Of a DNA stretch of 64,000 nucleotides, positions 8,877-17,896 are shown one piece after another. Below the pieces are notes generated by a model. It saw only the letters and a program-made list of their open reading frames with translations, had not been told where the DNA came from and made no database searches. The translations under genes were made by a program, and so were the position numbers. The DNA is from Actinoplanes flavus (GTDB taxonomy: Bacteria; Actinomycetota; Actinomycetes; Mycobacteriales; Micromonosporaceae). The stretch covers positions 1 to 64,000 of the forward strand of contig NZ_JAGFNS010000037.1 of assembly GCF_017592555.1 (NCBI RefSeq). The letters run 5' to 3'. Every line of letters starts with the position of its first letter. The first letter of the stretch is position 1.

Positions 8877-8926
8877 TTACCGGACGGTAAACGTTGACTC
8901 CCGGTGGTTTACTTACCGATAGGTCA
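8877..8926. promoter_or_regulatory. Probable TetR operators between the divergent genes
   Basis: TTACCG-GA-CGGTAA (8877-8890) is a perfect 6+6 inverted repeat, and TTACCG-AT-AGGTCA (8913-8926) is a related imperfect one 36 bases away. They fill the gap between the TetR gene and the monooxygenase, the normal position for autoregulated TetR sites. Confidence 0.65.
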
Positions 8927-8949
8927 ACAAACGATCCGGGGAGGTCGCC

Positions 8950-10134
8950 GTGCACGCACTGATCTCCGGCGCCAGCGTCGCCGGGCCTGTTCTCGCCTAC
9001 TGGCTGCGCCGGCACGGGTGGCGGGTCACCGTCGTCGAGAGGGCCGCCGACGCGCGGGCCGGGGACGGCGGGCACGCGGTCGACCTGTTCGGGCCGGCCG
9101 TCGACGTGATCGAGCGGATGGGGCTGCTCGACCGGGTGCGCGAGGCTCGCACCCGCAACGACACCATCACCCTGTTCCGGGAGGGGCGTGCGCCGATCAC
9201 CCTGGCCACCGCCGACCTGGCCACCGGGATCCCGGGACGGCACATCGAGATCATGCGCGGCCCCCTCGCCGGGCTGCTGCACGAGGTCACCCGCGACGAC
9301 GTCGACTACCGGTTCGGGACGGTGATCGAGCGGCTGGACGGCGCCACCGCGGTGCTGTCCAGCGGGGACACCGTCGACGCCGACCTGGTGGTGGGCGCGG
9401 ACGGGCTGCACTCCGGGGTGCGTGCGCTGGCCTTCGGGCCGGAGGAGCGGTACCGCCGGTTCCTCGGCGCCTACCTGGCCGTCTACACGCTGCCCGACGT
9501 GCTCGGGACCGGGCCGACGGTGGCGGCGTTCACCGCGCCGGGGCTGGCCGCCACCGTCTACCCGACGCTCACCCCGGGACTGTCGCGGGCGCTGTTCCTC
9601 GTGCGTTCCCAGCAGGAGCTCCGGGGCGACGGGAAGGAGATCCTGCGCGGCCTCGCCGGGGATCGGCTGGGACCGCGGGTGGCCGCGGTGCTGGAGCATC
9701 TCGGCGCGGCCGGGGACTTCTACTTCGACGACATCTCGCAGATCCGGATGGACTCCTGGTCACGCGGCCCGGTCACGCTGGTCGGCGACGCGGGGTACGG
9801 CCCCGGCCCGGCCGTGGGCGGCGGCACCAGCCTGGCGGCGGCCGCGGCCTACGTGCTCGCCGCCGAACTGGCCACCGGCCCGGTCGACGACGCGCTGCGG
9901 CGGTACGAGGCGGCGCTGGCCGGCCCGGTGCGGCACAGCCGGCGGATCGGCCCGTCCGTCCTCGGCGCGATCGTGCCCCGCAACCGGGCGCAGGTGTGGC
10001 TGACCGCGCAGGCCACCCGTCTGCTGCCCCGGCTGCCGAGGCCGGCGCGGCGGTGGCTCACCTCGTTCGGCGGCGGGCCGGCGGCGATGCTCGACGGGCT
10101 CGTCCTGCCTCCGGCGGGCGCCACCCGTTCGTAG
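8950..10134 (+). CDS. FAD-dependent aromatic-ring-type monooxygenase
   Basis: A 394-residue flavoprotein of the PHBH/UbiH-like class. The N-terminal dinucleotide fold has GASVAGP (residues 7-13) in place of the classical GxGxxG and ends in VTVVERA. A central D-G motif (LVVGADGLHSGVR) and the second FAD site GDAGYGPGPAVGGGTS follow. It probably uses NAD(P)H and oxygen to hydroxylate an aromatic or polyketide-like compound; the substrate is unknown. The GTG start has GGGGAGG 5 bases upstream. It is divergent from the TetR gene, which likely controls it. Confidence 0.88.
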   Translation: MHALISGASVAGPVLAYWLRRHGWRVTVVERAADARAGDGGHAVDLFGPAVDVIERMGLLDRVREARTRNDTITLFREGRAPITLATADLATGIPGRHIEIMRGPLAGLLHEVTRDDVDYRFGTVIERLDGATAVLSSGDTVDADLVVGADGLHSGVRALAFGPEERYRRFLGAYLAVYTLPDVLGTGPTVAAFTAPGLAATVYPTLTPGLSRALFLVRSQQELRGDGKEILRGLAGDRLGPRVAAVLEHLGAAGDFYFDDISQIRMDSWSRGPVTLVGDAGYGPGPAVGGGTSLAAAAAYVLAAELATGPVDDALRRYEAALAGPVRHSRRIGPSVLGAIVPRNRAQVWLTAQATRLLPRLPRPARRWLTSFGGGPAAMLDGLVLPPAGATRS

Positions 10135-10267
10135 GACCAGCCCTCCGCCGCCACGCTCCGGAGCGGGAGAAACGCACAGCGTCGCTCGTTAGGGGTGTTG
10201 ACCCCATGTGCACGTCCGTCAATTCTGTGCGGCGGCACGGCAGGTCGACACGGGAGCGGGGCGAGGC

Positions 10268-12523
10268 ATGAGCCGGGGCGGGCACACGATCCGCGGTCGC
10301 ATCGTCCGGATGCTGGCTTTTCCGGTCGCGGCGATGCTGCTGTTGCTCAGCGTCGTGGTGGTGGAGGAGCTCGGCAACTACCGGCTGGCGGCGCGGACGG
10401 ACCGGGCGATCACCCTGGATCTGGCCGTCCAGGCGCTGTCCCAGGAGGTGCAGAACGAGCGCGGCGTGACGCTCGGGCTGCTCGCCGGCAACGAGGGCTT
10501 CCGCGCCGAGATCGTGGCGGCACGGCAGCGGGTCGACGCCCAGGTCAGCTCGGTCCGGCAGCTGATCGCCGACGACGGCGACCTGGACGGCCAGGTGACC
10601 GAGGCCCTCGAACAGGCGACCGCGCTGACCGCGGTCCGCGAGGAGGTGGACGGCGGCGGCGCCGAACGGGGCGAGATCTTCGAGGAGTACAACGAGGTCC
10701 TCGACGAGCTCCGCGAGGTCTACTTCGCGCTGGACAACTCCTCGGACGCCACCATGCGGCTCGGCTCCGAGTCGCTGGCCATGCTCAACCTGGCCAAGGA
10801 GGCGAGCGCGCAGCAGCGGGCCTACCTCAACGGGGTGTTCTCGGCCGGCGGGTTCGAGGACGGCGAGTACCTCCGGTACGTGCAGCTGCGCGCCGACCTG
10901 GACGCCGCCCTCGCCGAGTTCGACGAGTACGCCACCCCGGAGGCGCTGGCCGCCAAGGACCGGCTGTTCAACACGGCGCAGGCCCAGCGGGCCGCCCAGC
11001 TGGAGGCGCGGGCGCTGCGCTCCGGCGACGGGCAGACCCTGCGGGTCGACGCGCAGGGCTACTGGGCCGCCATGGCCACCGTCCTCGACGACATGTCGAA
11101 GCTGGCGCAGACCATCGGCGACGCGCTGCGGGCCCGCGCCGCGGTGCTCCTCGACGAGGCCAACCTGCGGTTGGCCGGGCTCGCCGCGGTGGTTCTGGTC
11201 TGCGTCGGGATCGCCGTCTATCTGGGTACGATCGCCGCGCTCTCGGTCTCCAGCCCGCTCGCCGAACTCGCCGACGAGGCCAACCTGCTGGCCGGCGAGC
11301 GGCTGCCGGAGGCGGTGCGCCGGACCGCGTCCGGGGAGTCGACCGGGCCGCCCGGGCCGGTGCGGGTCGCCGACCGGGCCAGCGCCGAGATGCGCCGGGT
11401 GGCGGACGCGTTCGACCGGGTGCAGGCGACGGCGTACGCGCTCGCCACCGAGCAGGCCGAACTGCGCCGGGCCTCCGCCGACTCGCTGGCCAACCTGGGC
11501 CGGCGCAACCAGAACCTGCTGCGCCGCCAGCTCGGCTTCATCACCAAGCTGGAACGGGAGGAGTCCAGCCCGGCCGGCCTGGCCAACCTGTTCGAGCTGG
11601 ACCACCTGGCCACCCGCATGCGCCGCAACGCGGAGAGCCTGCTCGTGCTGGTCGGCGCGGCCAGCCCCCGGCAGTGGTCGCGGCCGCTGCCGCTGACCGA
11701 CGTGATCCGGGCCGCGGTGTCCGAGGTGGAGGAGTACCGGCGGGTGTCGCTGCGCCGCCTGGACGAGGCGCTGGTGGCCGGGTCGGTGGCCAGCGGCCTG
11801 GCGCACATGCTCGCCGAGCTGATCGAGAACGGCCTGTCGTTCTCGCCGCCGGACCTGGACGTGGAGATCCACGGCCGGCTGGTCGACGACGGCTACCTGA
11901 TCGCCATCTGCGACCAGGGCGTCGGGATGAGCGTGGAGGAGCTGGAGCGGGCCAACCGGCGGCTGCGCGGTGAGGGCGACTTCCTCACCGCGCCGGCCCG
12001 GTTCCTCGGTCACTACGTGGTCGGCCGGCTGGCCGCCGAGATGGGCATCGAGGTCCAGCTGGCCCGGTCGGCGGTGACCGGGGTGACCGCCCGGGTGTCA
12101 CTGCCGGTGAGCCTGCTGGGCGGCGCCGCGGCCCTCGACGAGCCGGCGCCGGTCAGCCCGGCCGCGGCCCTGCCCGCACCCGCGCCGGTGGCCGACACCG
12201 GCGAACCACCGGTCGACTGGCCCTCCCTGCAACCGCCGGAGCCGGGGCCGCTCGCCGTCGAGGTCGACTACGTGGTCCTGGAGTCGCGGCCGATGGTGCC
12301 CGCGCCCCGGCGGCCCGCCCACGCCGACGGCGGGCACACCGTCAACGGTCTGCGACGTCGTACCCCGAGGGCACAGCGATCCCGCACCGAGCCGGCGCCG
12401 GCCGTGCGGCCGGAACCGTCCGCTCCGGTCCCGGACTCGCCGGAGGCGGTCCGGAGCCGCCTGACCGCCCTGCGCGCGGGCATCCAGCGCGGTGCCGGCC
12501 GGGACCGGCACCGGAATCAGTGA
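10268..12523 (+). CDS. cvnA: Conservon sensor: nitrate/nitrite-sensing-like histidine-kinase-type ATPase
   Basis: A 751-residue membrane sensor heading a conservon. A first membrane helix at about 14-30, a long extracellular all-helical NIT-like sensor region (about 35-305) with QNERGVTLGLL, and a second helix at about 310-335. After that come a coiled signalling region and a GHKL ATPase (about 480-640) with N-box ELIENGLSFSPPD and G1-type DQGVGMS. The usual phospho-acceptor His box is replaced by GRRNQNLLRRQ, as in actinomycete CvnA proteins. The C-terminal 110 residues are Pro-rich and disordered. The ATG at 10268, preceded by GGGGCGAGG, is preferred over an upstream start. In Streptomyces such sets act as membrane complexes resembling eukaryotic G-protein-coupled systems. 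Confidence 0.9.
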   Translation: MSRGGHTIRGRIVRMLAFPVAAMLLLLSVVVVEELGNYRLAARTDRAITLDLAVQALSQEVQNERGVTLGLLAGNEGFRAEIVAARQRVDAQVSSVRQLIADDGDLDGQVTEALEQATALTAVREEVDGGGAERGEIFEEYNEVLDELREVYFALDNSSDATMRLGSESLAMLNLAKEASAQQRAYLNGVFSAGGFEDGEYLRYVQLRADLDAALAEFDEYATPEALAAKDRLFNTAQAQRAAQLEARALRSGDGQTLRVDAQGYWAAMATVLDDMSKLAQTIGDALRARAAVLLDEANLRLAGLAAVVLVCVGIAVYLGTIAALSVSSPLAELADEANLLAGERLPEAVRRTASGESTGPPGPVRVADRASAEMRRVADAFDRVQATAYALATEQAELRRASADSLANLGRRNQNLLRRQLGFITKLEREESSPAGLANLFELDHLATRMRRNAESLLVLVGAASPRQWSRPLPLTDVIRAAVSEVEEYRRVSLRRLDEALVAGSVASGLAHMLAELIENGLSFSPPDLDVEIHGRLVDDGYLIAICDQGVGMSVEELERANRRLRGEGDFLTAPARFLGHYVVGRLAAEMGIEVQLARSAVTGVTARVSLPVSLLGGAAALDEPAPVSPAAALPAPAPVADTGEPPVDWPSLQPPEPGPLAVEVDYVVLESRPMVPAPRRPAHADGGHTVNGLRRRTPRAQRSRTEPAPAVRPEPSAPVPDSPEAVRSRLTALRAGIQRGAGRDRHRNQ

Positions 12524-12535
12524 GGAGCTTTGCCA

Positions 12536-12961
12536 ATGAGCGTCGAGGCGACGGCTGACCGGCACCAGTGCAACTGGCTGCTCGGCAACTTCGTCCATCA
12601 GACCGACGGGGTACGCGACGCGGTGGCCGTGTCCTCGGACGGCCTGCTGATCGCCAGCTCGGAGGGGCTGAGCCGGGCCGAGGCCGACCAGTTGGGCGCC
12701 ATCGTGTCCAGCATGGCCAGCCTGGCCCGCAGCGCCTCCCGCCGGTACGACTTCGAGGGACTGAAACTGATCATGATCGAGATGCACCGGGGCTTCCTGG
12801 TGATCTCGGTGATCCCGGGCGGCAGCTGCCTGGGCGTGGTGGCCGGCGGGGACAGCGACCTGGGCCTGGTCGGTTACGAGATCTCCCTGCTTGCGGACCG
12901 CTTCGGCGACCTGCTGACCCCGGCCCTGATCGCCGAATCGCGGCAGCACCTCCCGCGATGA
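12536..12961 (+). CDS. cvnB: Conservon roadblock/LC7-domain protein
   Basis: A 141-residue single-domain roadblock/LC7 protein (FVHQTDGVRDAVAVSSDGLLIA). This fold commonly acts as a GTPase-activating or scaffold partner of the small GTPase in the same operon. GAGGAG lies 9 bases before the ATG at 12536; the in-frame TTG at 12530 is too close to that site. Its start lies 12 bases after cvnA. Confidence 0.93.
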   Translation: MSVEATADRHQCNWLLGNFVHQTDGVRDAVAVSSDGLLIASSEGLSRAEADQLGAIVSSMASLARSASRRYDFEGLKLIMIEMHRGFLVISVIPGGSCLGVVAGGDSDLGLVGYEISLLADRFGDLLTPALIAESRQHLPR

Positions 12962-13034
12962 GCGAGCTTGCGAGCGAATCATCGGGCGCAGTCTCGTCCT
13001 CATGGCGACGCCGGAGCGAAGCGGAGGTGGCGCC

Positions 13035-13364
13035 TTGAGCGAGGATCCGGTCGTTCGGCCTTTCATGCTCACCAACGGGCGCACCCAGCCGCTGCACGAC
13101 GGGCTGCGGATCGAGACCCAGCTGTACGCCGAGCCGGCCGCCCTGTCCGCGCCGCTGCGGTTCGAGGCCCGCCGGATCGTCGAGCTGTGCCAGCGGCCAC
13201 GGTCGATCGCCGACCTGTCGTCCGCGCTCGGCGCCCCGATGGGCGTGGTCCGGGTGATCGTCGCCGACCTGCTCACCCAGGGGCTGGTCCGGGCCGGCGA
13301 GATGCCCGGCGAGCTGACCACCGCGTTGATCGAGAGGATCAGGGATCGTGTTCGGGCGCTCTAA
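13035..13364 (+). CDS. cvnC: Conservon DUF742 protein
   Basis: About 109 residues, DUF742, the standard third member of conservons. VRPFMLTNGRTQP is the family's N-terminal signature and the C-terminal half resembles a winged helix (IVELCQRPRSIADLSSALGAPMGVVRVIVADL). The TTG at 13035 has GGAGG 7 bases upstream; an ATG at 13002 in the same frame would add eleven unconvincing residues. It overlaps the next gene by 17 bases. Confidence 0.9.
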   Translation: MSEDPVVRPFMLTNGRTQPLHDGLRIETQLYAEPAALSAPLRFEARRIVELCQRPRSIADLSSALGAPMGVVRVIVADLLTQGLVRAGEMPGELTTALIERIRDRVRAL

Positions 13365-13938
13365 CCCGATGGCGCCGTCGTCACCGATGGCCGTCAAGAT
13401 CGTCATCAGTGGCGGGTTCGGGGTCGGCAAGACGACCTTCGTGAGCGCCATCTCGGAGATCGAGCCGCTGGTCACCGAGGCGGAGATGACCGAGCGGTCG
13501 ATCGGGGTGGACGACACCTCGGCGGTCGCCGCGAAGACCACCACCACCGTGGCGCTGGACTTCGGCCGGATCACCCTGGACGACGCGCTGCTGCTCTACC
13601 TGTTCGGCACGCCGGGGCAGGACCGGTTCGCGTTCCTCTGGGACGACCTGGTGACCGGTGCGCTCGGCGCCATCGTGCTGGTCGACACCCGCCGGATCGA
13701 GGACTGCTTTCCGGCGATCGACTACTTCGAGGAGCACGACATCCCGTTCATCATCGGGGTCAACGCGTTCGACGGGGCGCGCCGTTTCGAGCTGCCCGAG
13801 GTCCGCGACGCGCTCGGCCTCGCGGAGACCATGCCGCTGCTGGAGTGCGACGCCCGGCAACGGGATTCGGTGAAGGCGGTGCTGGTCGCGCTCACCGAAC
13901 GGGTGCTGGCCCGCCGTCTGGACCGGCTGGCGGGATGA
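13348..13938 (+). CDS. cvnD: Conservon small Ras-like GTPase
   Basis: A 196-residue P-loop GTPase. The Walker A/G1 motif is GGFGVGKTT (about residues 22-30), G3 is GTPGQ, and the G4 position reads VNAFDG rather than the canonical NKxD, as usual in CvnD-type proteins. It begins with a GTG inside cvnC, so translation is coupled. It is expected to switch state with the CvnA-CvnB-CvnC complex. Its 3' end overlaps the converging acetyltransferase gene by 47 bases. Confidence 0.93.
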   Translation: MFGRSNPMAPSSPMAVKIVISGGFGVGKTTFVSAISEIEPLVTEAEMTERSIGVDDTSAVAAKTTTTVALDFGRITLDDALLLYLFGTPGQDRFAFLWDDLVTGALGAIVLVDTRRIEDCFPAIDYFEEHDIPFIIGVNAFDGARRFELPEVRDALGLAETMPLLECDARQRDSVKAVLVALTERVLARRLDRLAG

Positions 13939-14509
13939 GGACGCCGTCGCGTTCGGCGTACTCGGCGCCGGTCTCCGGGCACAGCCAGACGCCGTCGCCC
14001 TTGGCGGTCAGCGGGTGCCCGGCCCGGCCCACCCAGCCGACCCGGCGCGCCGGCACGCCGACGACCAAGGCGAAGTCGGGAACGTCCGCCGTGACCACCG
14101 CGCCGGCCGCGACCAGCGCCCACCGGCCGACGGTGACCGGGGCCACGCAGACCGCCCGCGCGCCGATCGAGGCGCCCTCACCGATCGTCACGCCGACCGC
14201 GGTCCAGTCGTCGCCGGTCTTGAGCCGGCCGTCCGGGGTGACGGCGCGCGGGTACTCGTCGTTGGTGAGCACCGCGGCCGGGCCGACGAACACGCCGTCG
14301 CCGAGCCGGGCCGGTTCGTAGACCAGGGCGTGGTTCTGGAGCTTGCAGTTGTCGCCGAGGACCACGCCGGGACCCACGTACGCCCCCCGGCCGACGGTGC
14401 AGTTCCGCCCGATCGTGGCGCCCTCACGGATCTGCGCGAGATGCCAGACGCGGGTGCCGGCGCCGATCACGGCCCGCTCGTCCACATCGGCTGTCGGTGC
14501 GACGGTCAT
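13892..14509 (-). CDS. WbpD-like hexapeptide N-acetyltransferase
   Basis: A 205-residue left-handed beta-helix acyltransferase with many hexad repeats (VIGAGTRVWHLAQIREGATIGRN). It resembles UDP-2-acetamido-3-amino-2,3-dideoxy-glucuronate N-acetyltransferases, which acetylate an amino group made by a DegT-type aminotransferase using acetyl-CoA. The His of VWHLAQ and the QNHALVYEP stretch are typical of this subgroup. The C-terminal 35 residues (WLCPETGAEY) are a short extra module. GAGGAAGG precedes the ATG. It is divergent from the nucleotide-sugar operon that begins at 14743 and supplies its probable substrate. Confidence 0.8.
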   Translation of the reverse strand: MTVAPTADVDERAVIGAGTRVWHLAQIREGATIGRNCTVGRGAYVGPGVVLGDNCKLQNHALVYEPARLGDGVFVGPAAVLTNDEYPRAVTPDGRLKTGDDWTAVGVTIGEGASIGARAVCVAPVTVGRWALVAAGAVVTADVPDFALVVGVPARRVGWVGRAGHPLTAKGDGVWLCPETGAEYAERDGVLIPPAGPDGGPAPVR

Positions 14510-14742
14510 CGTGAACCTTCCTCGTCATCGATCCGGCACAGGGTAGACGCCGGAGCCCGCCCGCGATGTCGGCCAGCCGACATCGACGGTCCAAAATGGC
14601 CATTGAGGGGTCCCCCGATCGGCCGAAGGGTTCGCCTTGACCCCGGCTCCGCCGTAAATCCGTCAGTGATCTGGCGTCCGGCCACAAGGGATCGATAGCT
14701 TTCCCGACGGACCGCGTCCGCCACTTCGACGAACGGATTCCT

Positions 14743-15810
14743 GTGACCTCTCACGCGCCCGACGAGCCCATCGGCGTGGCCGTCATCGGGGCCGGCTACT
14801 GGGGCCCCAACCTCGTCCGCAACTTCCAGGGCAGCCCCGCCTTCCATCTGCGGTGGCTCTGCGACCTCGACGTCGACCGGGCCCGGAAGGTGCTCGGTGG
14901 CTACTCCACCGTCGGCGTCTCGGCCGACCTCGACGAGGTTCTCGCCGACCCGGACGTGCACGCCGTCGCCGTCGCCACCCCGGCCGGCACCCACCTCCCG
15001 GTCGCCCTGGCCGCGCTGCGCGCCGGCAAGCACGTGCTGGTGGAGAAGCCACTCGCGGCCACCTACGAGGAGGGCCGGCGGCTGGTCGACGAGGCCGACC
15101 GGCGCGGGCTCACCCTGATGTGCGACCACACCTACTGCTACACCCCGGCCGTGTTGCACATCCGCGACCTGCTGGCCGCCGGCGAGCTGGGCGAGCTGCA
15201 CTTCCTCGACTCGGTGCGGATCAACCTGGGCCTGGTGCAGCGCGACATCGACGTGGTGTGGGACCTGGCGCCGCACGACCTGTCGATCCTCGACTTCGTG
15301 CTGCCGCCCGCGGTCCGGCCGATCGCGGTGGCGGCGCACGGCGCGGACGGGATCGGCGCCGGGCGGGCCTGCGTGGCGTACCTGACGTTGCAGCTCAGCA
15401 ACGGGGCGATCGCGCACATCCACGTCAACTGGCTGTCCCCGGTGAAGGTGCGCACCGCGATCTTCGGCGGGTCCAAGCGGACCCTGGTGTGGGACGACCT
15501 GAACCCCAGCCAGCGTCTGTCGATCTACGACCGCGGGGTGGACGTGGCGTCCCCCGAGGAGCTCGGCGACGAGCAGCGGCGCGACATCCTCGTGTCGTAC
15601 CGGTCCGGCGACATGGTCGCGCCCGCGCTCACCGAGCGGGAGGCGCTGCGCACCATGGTCGAGGAGTACGCGCGGGCCATCACCACCGGCACTCCGGCAC
15701 TGACCGACGGCCGCTCCGGGCTGCGGGTGCTGGAGCTGCTCCAGGCCGCCTCCCGCAGCCTGGCCGAGGGCGGAACGATGATCAAGCTGAACGAAGGGCA
15801 CACGGCGTGA
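14743..15810 (+). CDS. Gfo/Idh/MocA-family oxidoreductase, WbpB-like
   Basis: A 355-residue NAD(P)-dependent sugar dehydrogenase. The N-terminal Rossmann fold has GAGYWGPNLVRNF (about residues 12-24), then VATPAGTH and EKPLA with the conserved Lys. The C-terminal half is the GFO/IDH/MocA alpha/beta domain with DLAPHDLSIL. In WbpB-type enzymes this oxidises the 3-position of a UDP-amino-sugar acid so that an aminotransferase can act. It is the first gene of a tightly coupled plus-strand operon running to 24869; its stop overlaps the next start (GTGA). Confidence 0.87.
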   Translation: MTSHAPDEPIGVAVIGAGYWGPNLVRNFQGSPAFHLRWLCDLDVDRARKVLGGYSTVGVSADLDEVLADPDVHAVAVATPAGTHLPVALAALRAGKHVLVEKPLAATYEEGRRLVDEADRRGLTLMCDHTYCYTPAVLHIRDLLAAGELGELHFLDSVRINLGLVQRDIDVVWDLAPHDLSILDFVLPPAVRPIAVAAHGADGIGAGRACVAYLTLQLSNGAIAHIHVNWLSPVKVRTAIFGGSKRTLVWDDLNPSQRLSIYDRGVDVASPEELGDEQRRDILVSYRSGDMVAPALTEREALRTMVEEYARAITTGTPALTDGRSGLRVLELLQAASRSLAEGGTMIKLNEGHTA

Positions 15811-16772
15811 CTGGGGTACCGATCGAGGGCGCGCGTGCTCTCGTGACCGGCGGGGCGGGCACCATCGGCTCGCACGTCGTCGACGAGCTGGTGCGCGGGG
15901 GCGCGTCGGAGATCGTCGTTCTCGACAACTTCGTACGGGGCCGGCGCGACAATCTCGCCGGGGCGCTCGCATCCGGAAACGTCCGGGTGGTCGAGGGCGA
16001 CATCCGGGACAACGCGCTGGTGCGGTCGCTCACCGACGGCCAGGATCTCGTCTTCCACCTGGCCGCGATCCGGATCACCCAGTGCGCCGAGGAGCCCCGG
16101 CTCGCCAACGAGGTGCTGGTCGACGGCACCTTCAACGTCATCGAGGCGGCCGCCGACGCGGGCGTCAAGAAGGTGGTCGCGTCGTCGTCGGCGTCGGTCT
16201 ACGGCCTCGCCGAGCAGTTCCCGACCACCGAGCGGCACCACCCGTACAACAACGACACCTTCTACGGGGCGGCGAAGGCGTTCAACGAGGCCACGCTGCG
16301 CAGCTTCAAGGCCATGAAGGACCTGGACTACGTGGCGCTGCGCTACTTCAACGTGTACGGGCCGCGGATGGACATCCACGGCCTCTACACCGAGGTGCTG
16401 ATCCGCTGGATGGAGCGGATCGAGGCCGGCACTCCCCCGCTGATCCTCGGCGACGGGCTGGCCACCATGGACTTCGTGCACGTCGCCGACATCGCCCGCG
16501 CCAACATCCTGGCCGCCCGCGCGGACGTCACCGACGAGGTGTTCAACATCGCCAGCAACGAGGAGACCAGCCTCAAGGAGCTGGCCGCCGCGCTCAGCGC
16601 CGTCATGAAGTCGGACCTGGCGCCGGAGCACGGGCCGGCCCGCGCGGTCAACGGCGTCACCCGCCGCCTGGCCGACATCTCCCGCGCCGAGCAGCGGCTG
16701 GGCTGGAAGCCGCGACTCACCCTCACCGAGGGCCTCCAGGGCCTGGTCGACTGGTGGCGGTCGTCCCAGTGA
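15807..16772 (+). CDS. NAD-dependent nucleotide-sugar epimerase/dehydratase (extended SDR)
   Basis: 321 residues from the GTG that overlaps the previous stop. A Rossmann motif TGGAGTIGSH is at residues 13-22 and the catalytic YGAAK (normally YxxxK) follows SSSASVYG. LRYFNVYGPR and DFVHVADIARAN are characteristic of UDP-sugar 4-epimerases and 4,6-dehydratases. Substrate is probably a UDP-hexose or UDP-hexuronic acid. It couples to the next gene through a GTGA overlap. Confidence 0.87.
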   Translation: MTGVPIEGARALVTGGAGTIGSHVVDELVRGGASEIVVLDNFVRGRRDNLAGALASGNVRVVEGDIRDNALVRSLTDGQDLVFHLAAIRITQCAEEPRLANEVLVDGTFNVIEAAADAGVKKVVASSSASVYGLAEQFPTTERHHPYNNDTFYGAAKAFNEATLRSFKAMKDLDYVALRYFNVYGPRMDIHGLYTEVLIRWMERIEAGTPPLILGDGLATMDFVHVADIARANILAARADVTDEVFNIASNEETSLKELAAALSAVMKSDLAPEHGPARAVNGVTRRLADISRAEQRLGWKPRLTLTEGLQGLVDWWRSSQ

Positions 16773-17896
16773 TCCCGGTGATGATCCCCGACCTCGGGGA
16801 GGAGGAGGCGCGGGCCGCCGCCGAGGCGGTCCGCTCCGGCTGGGTCGCGCAGGGGCCCCGGGTCGCCCGGTTCGAGCGGGAGTTCGCGGCCGCGGTCGGC
16901 GCCGGTCACGGTGTGGCGGTGTCGTCCTGCACGACCGGCCTGCACCTCGCGCTGGTGCTGCTCGACATCAAGCCCGGCGACGAGGTGATCGTGCCGTCGC
17001 TGTCGTTCATCGCGACCGCCAACGCGGTCCGCTACGTGGGCGCCACCCCGGTCTTCGCCGACGTCGACCTGGCCACCGGGAACCTCACGGTGGACACGGT
17101 CGGCGCGGTGCGCACGCCGCGGACCCGGGCGATCATCGCGGTGCACCAGGGCGGCGTGCCGTTCGACACCGTCGCGCTGCGCAAGGCCGCGGACGACTGG
17201 GGGGTCGGCCTGGTGGAGGACGCCGCGTGCGCGGCCGGATCCACCGCCTACGGCGCCCCGGCCGGCACCGGCGCGAAGGTGGCGGCCTGGTCGTTCCACC
17301 CGCGCAAGCTCATCACCACCGGTGAGGGCGGCATGGTCACGGTCGACGACGCGGACGCGGCGGCCCGCCTGCGACGGCTGCGTGAGCACGGCATGAACGT
17401 GTCCGCCGCCGACCGGCACGCGTCGAAGCAGCCGGTGCTGGAGGCGTATCTGGAGACCGCCTACAACTACCGGATGACCGACATCCAGGCCGCGGTCGGC
17501 CTGGTGCAGCTCGGCAAGCTGGCGGCACTGGTCGCGCAGCGGCGGCGGCTCGCCGCCCGCTATCAGACCCTCCTGGCGGACATAGCCGGGCTCATCCCGG
17601 TGACGGATCCGTCCTACGGGCAGACGAACTACCAGTCGTTCTGGGTGCTGCTCACCCCGGCCTACAAACGGGCGCGCGACGAGGTGCTCGCCGAGCTCGC
17701 GGCCCGGGGCGTGTCGGCGCGCCGGGGCATCATGGCGGCGCACCTGGAGCCGGCCTACGCGGACGTGACACCGGGCCCGCTCCCGGTGACCGAGCGGATC
17801 ACCCGGCAGTCGCTGATCCTGCCGCTGCACCACAAGCTCACCGAAGCGGACCAGGACCACATCGCCGGGGTGCTGCGCGAGCTGGCCGCCCGGTGA
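16769..17896 (+). CDS. DegT/DnrJ/EryC1/StrS-family PLP aminotransferase
   Basis: A 375-residue nucleotide-sugar aminotransferase. VAVSSCTTGLHLAL binds the phosphate of PLP, VEDAACAAG carries the conserved Asp, and SFHPRKLITTGEGG contains the Schiff-base Lys. The enzyme replaces a keto group on a UDP- or dTDP-sugar with an amine, usually from glutamate. The start is a GTG overlapping the epimerase stop, and the end overlaps the acetyltransferase start, suggesting sequential action with both neighbours. Confidence 0.9.
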   Translation: MIPVMIPDLGEEEARAAAEAVRSGWVAQGPRVARFEREFAAAVGAGHGVAVSSCTTGLHLALVLLDIKPGDEVIVPSLSFIATANAVRYVGATPVFADVDLATGNLTVDTVGAVRTPRTRAIIAVHQGGVPFDTVALRKAADDWGVGLVEDAACAAGSTAYGAPAGTGAKVAAWSFHPRKLITTGEGGMVTVDDADAAARLRRLREHGMNVSAADRHASKQPVLEAYLETAYNYRMTDIQAAVGLVQLGKLAALVAQRRRLAARYQTLLADIAGLIPVTDPSYGQTNYQSFWVLLTPAYKRARDEVLAELAARGVSARRGIMAAHLEPAYADVTPGPLPVTERITRQSLILPLHHKLTEADQDHIAGVLRELAAR

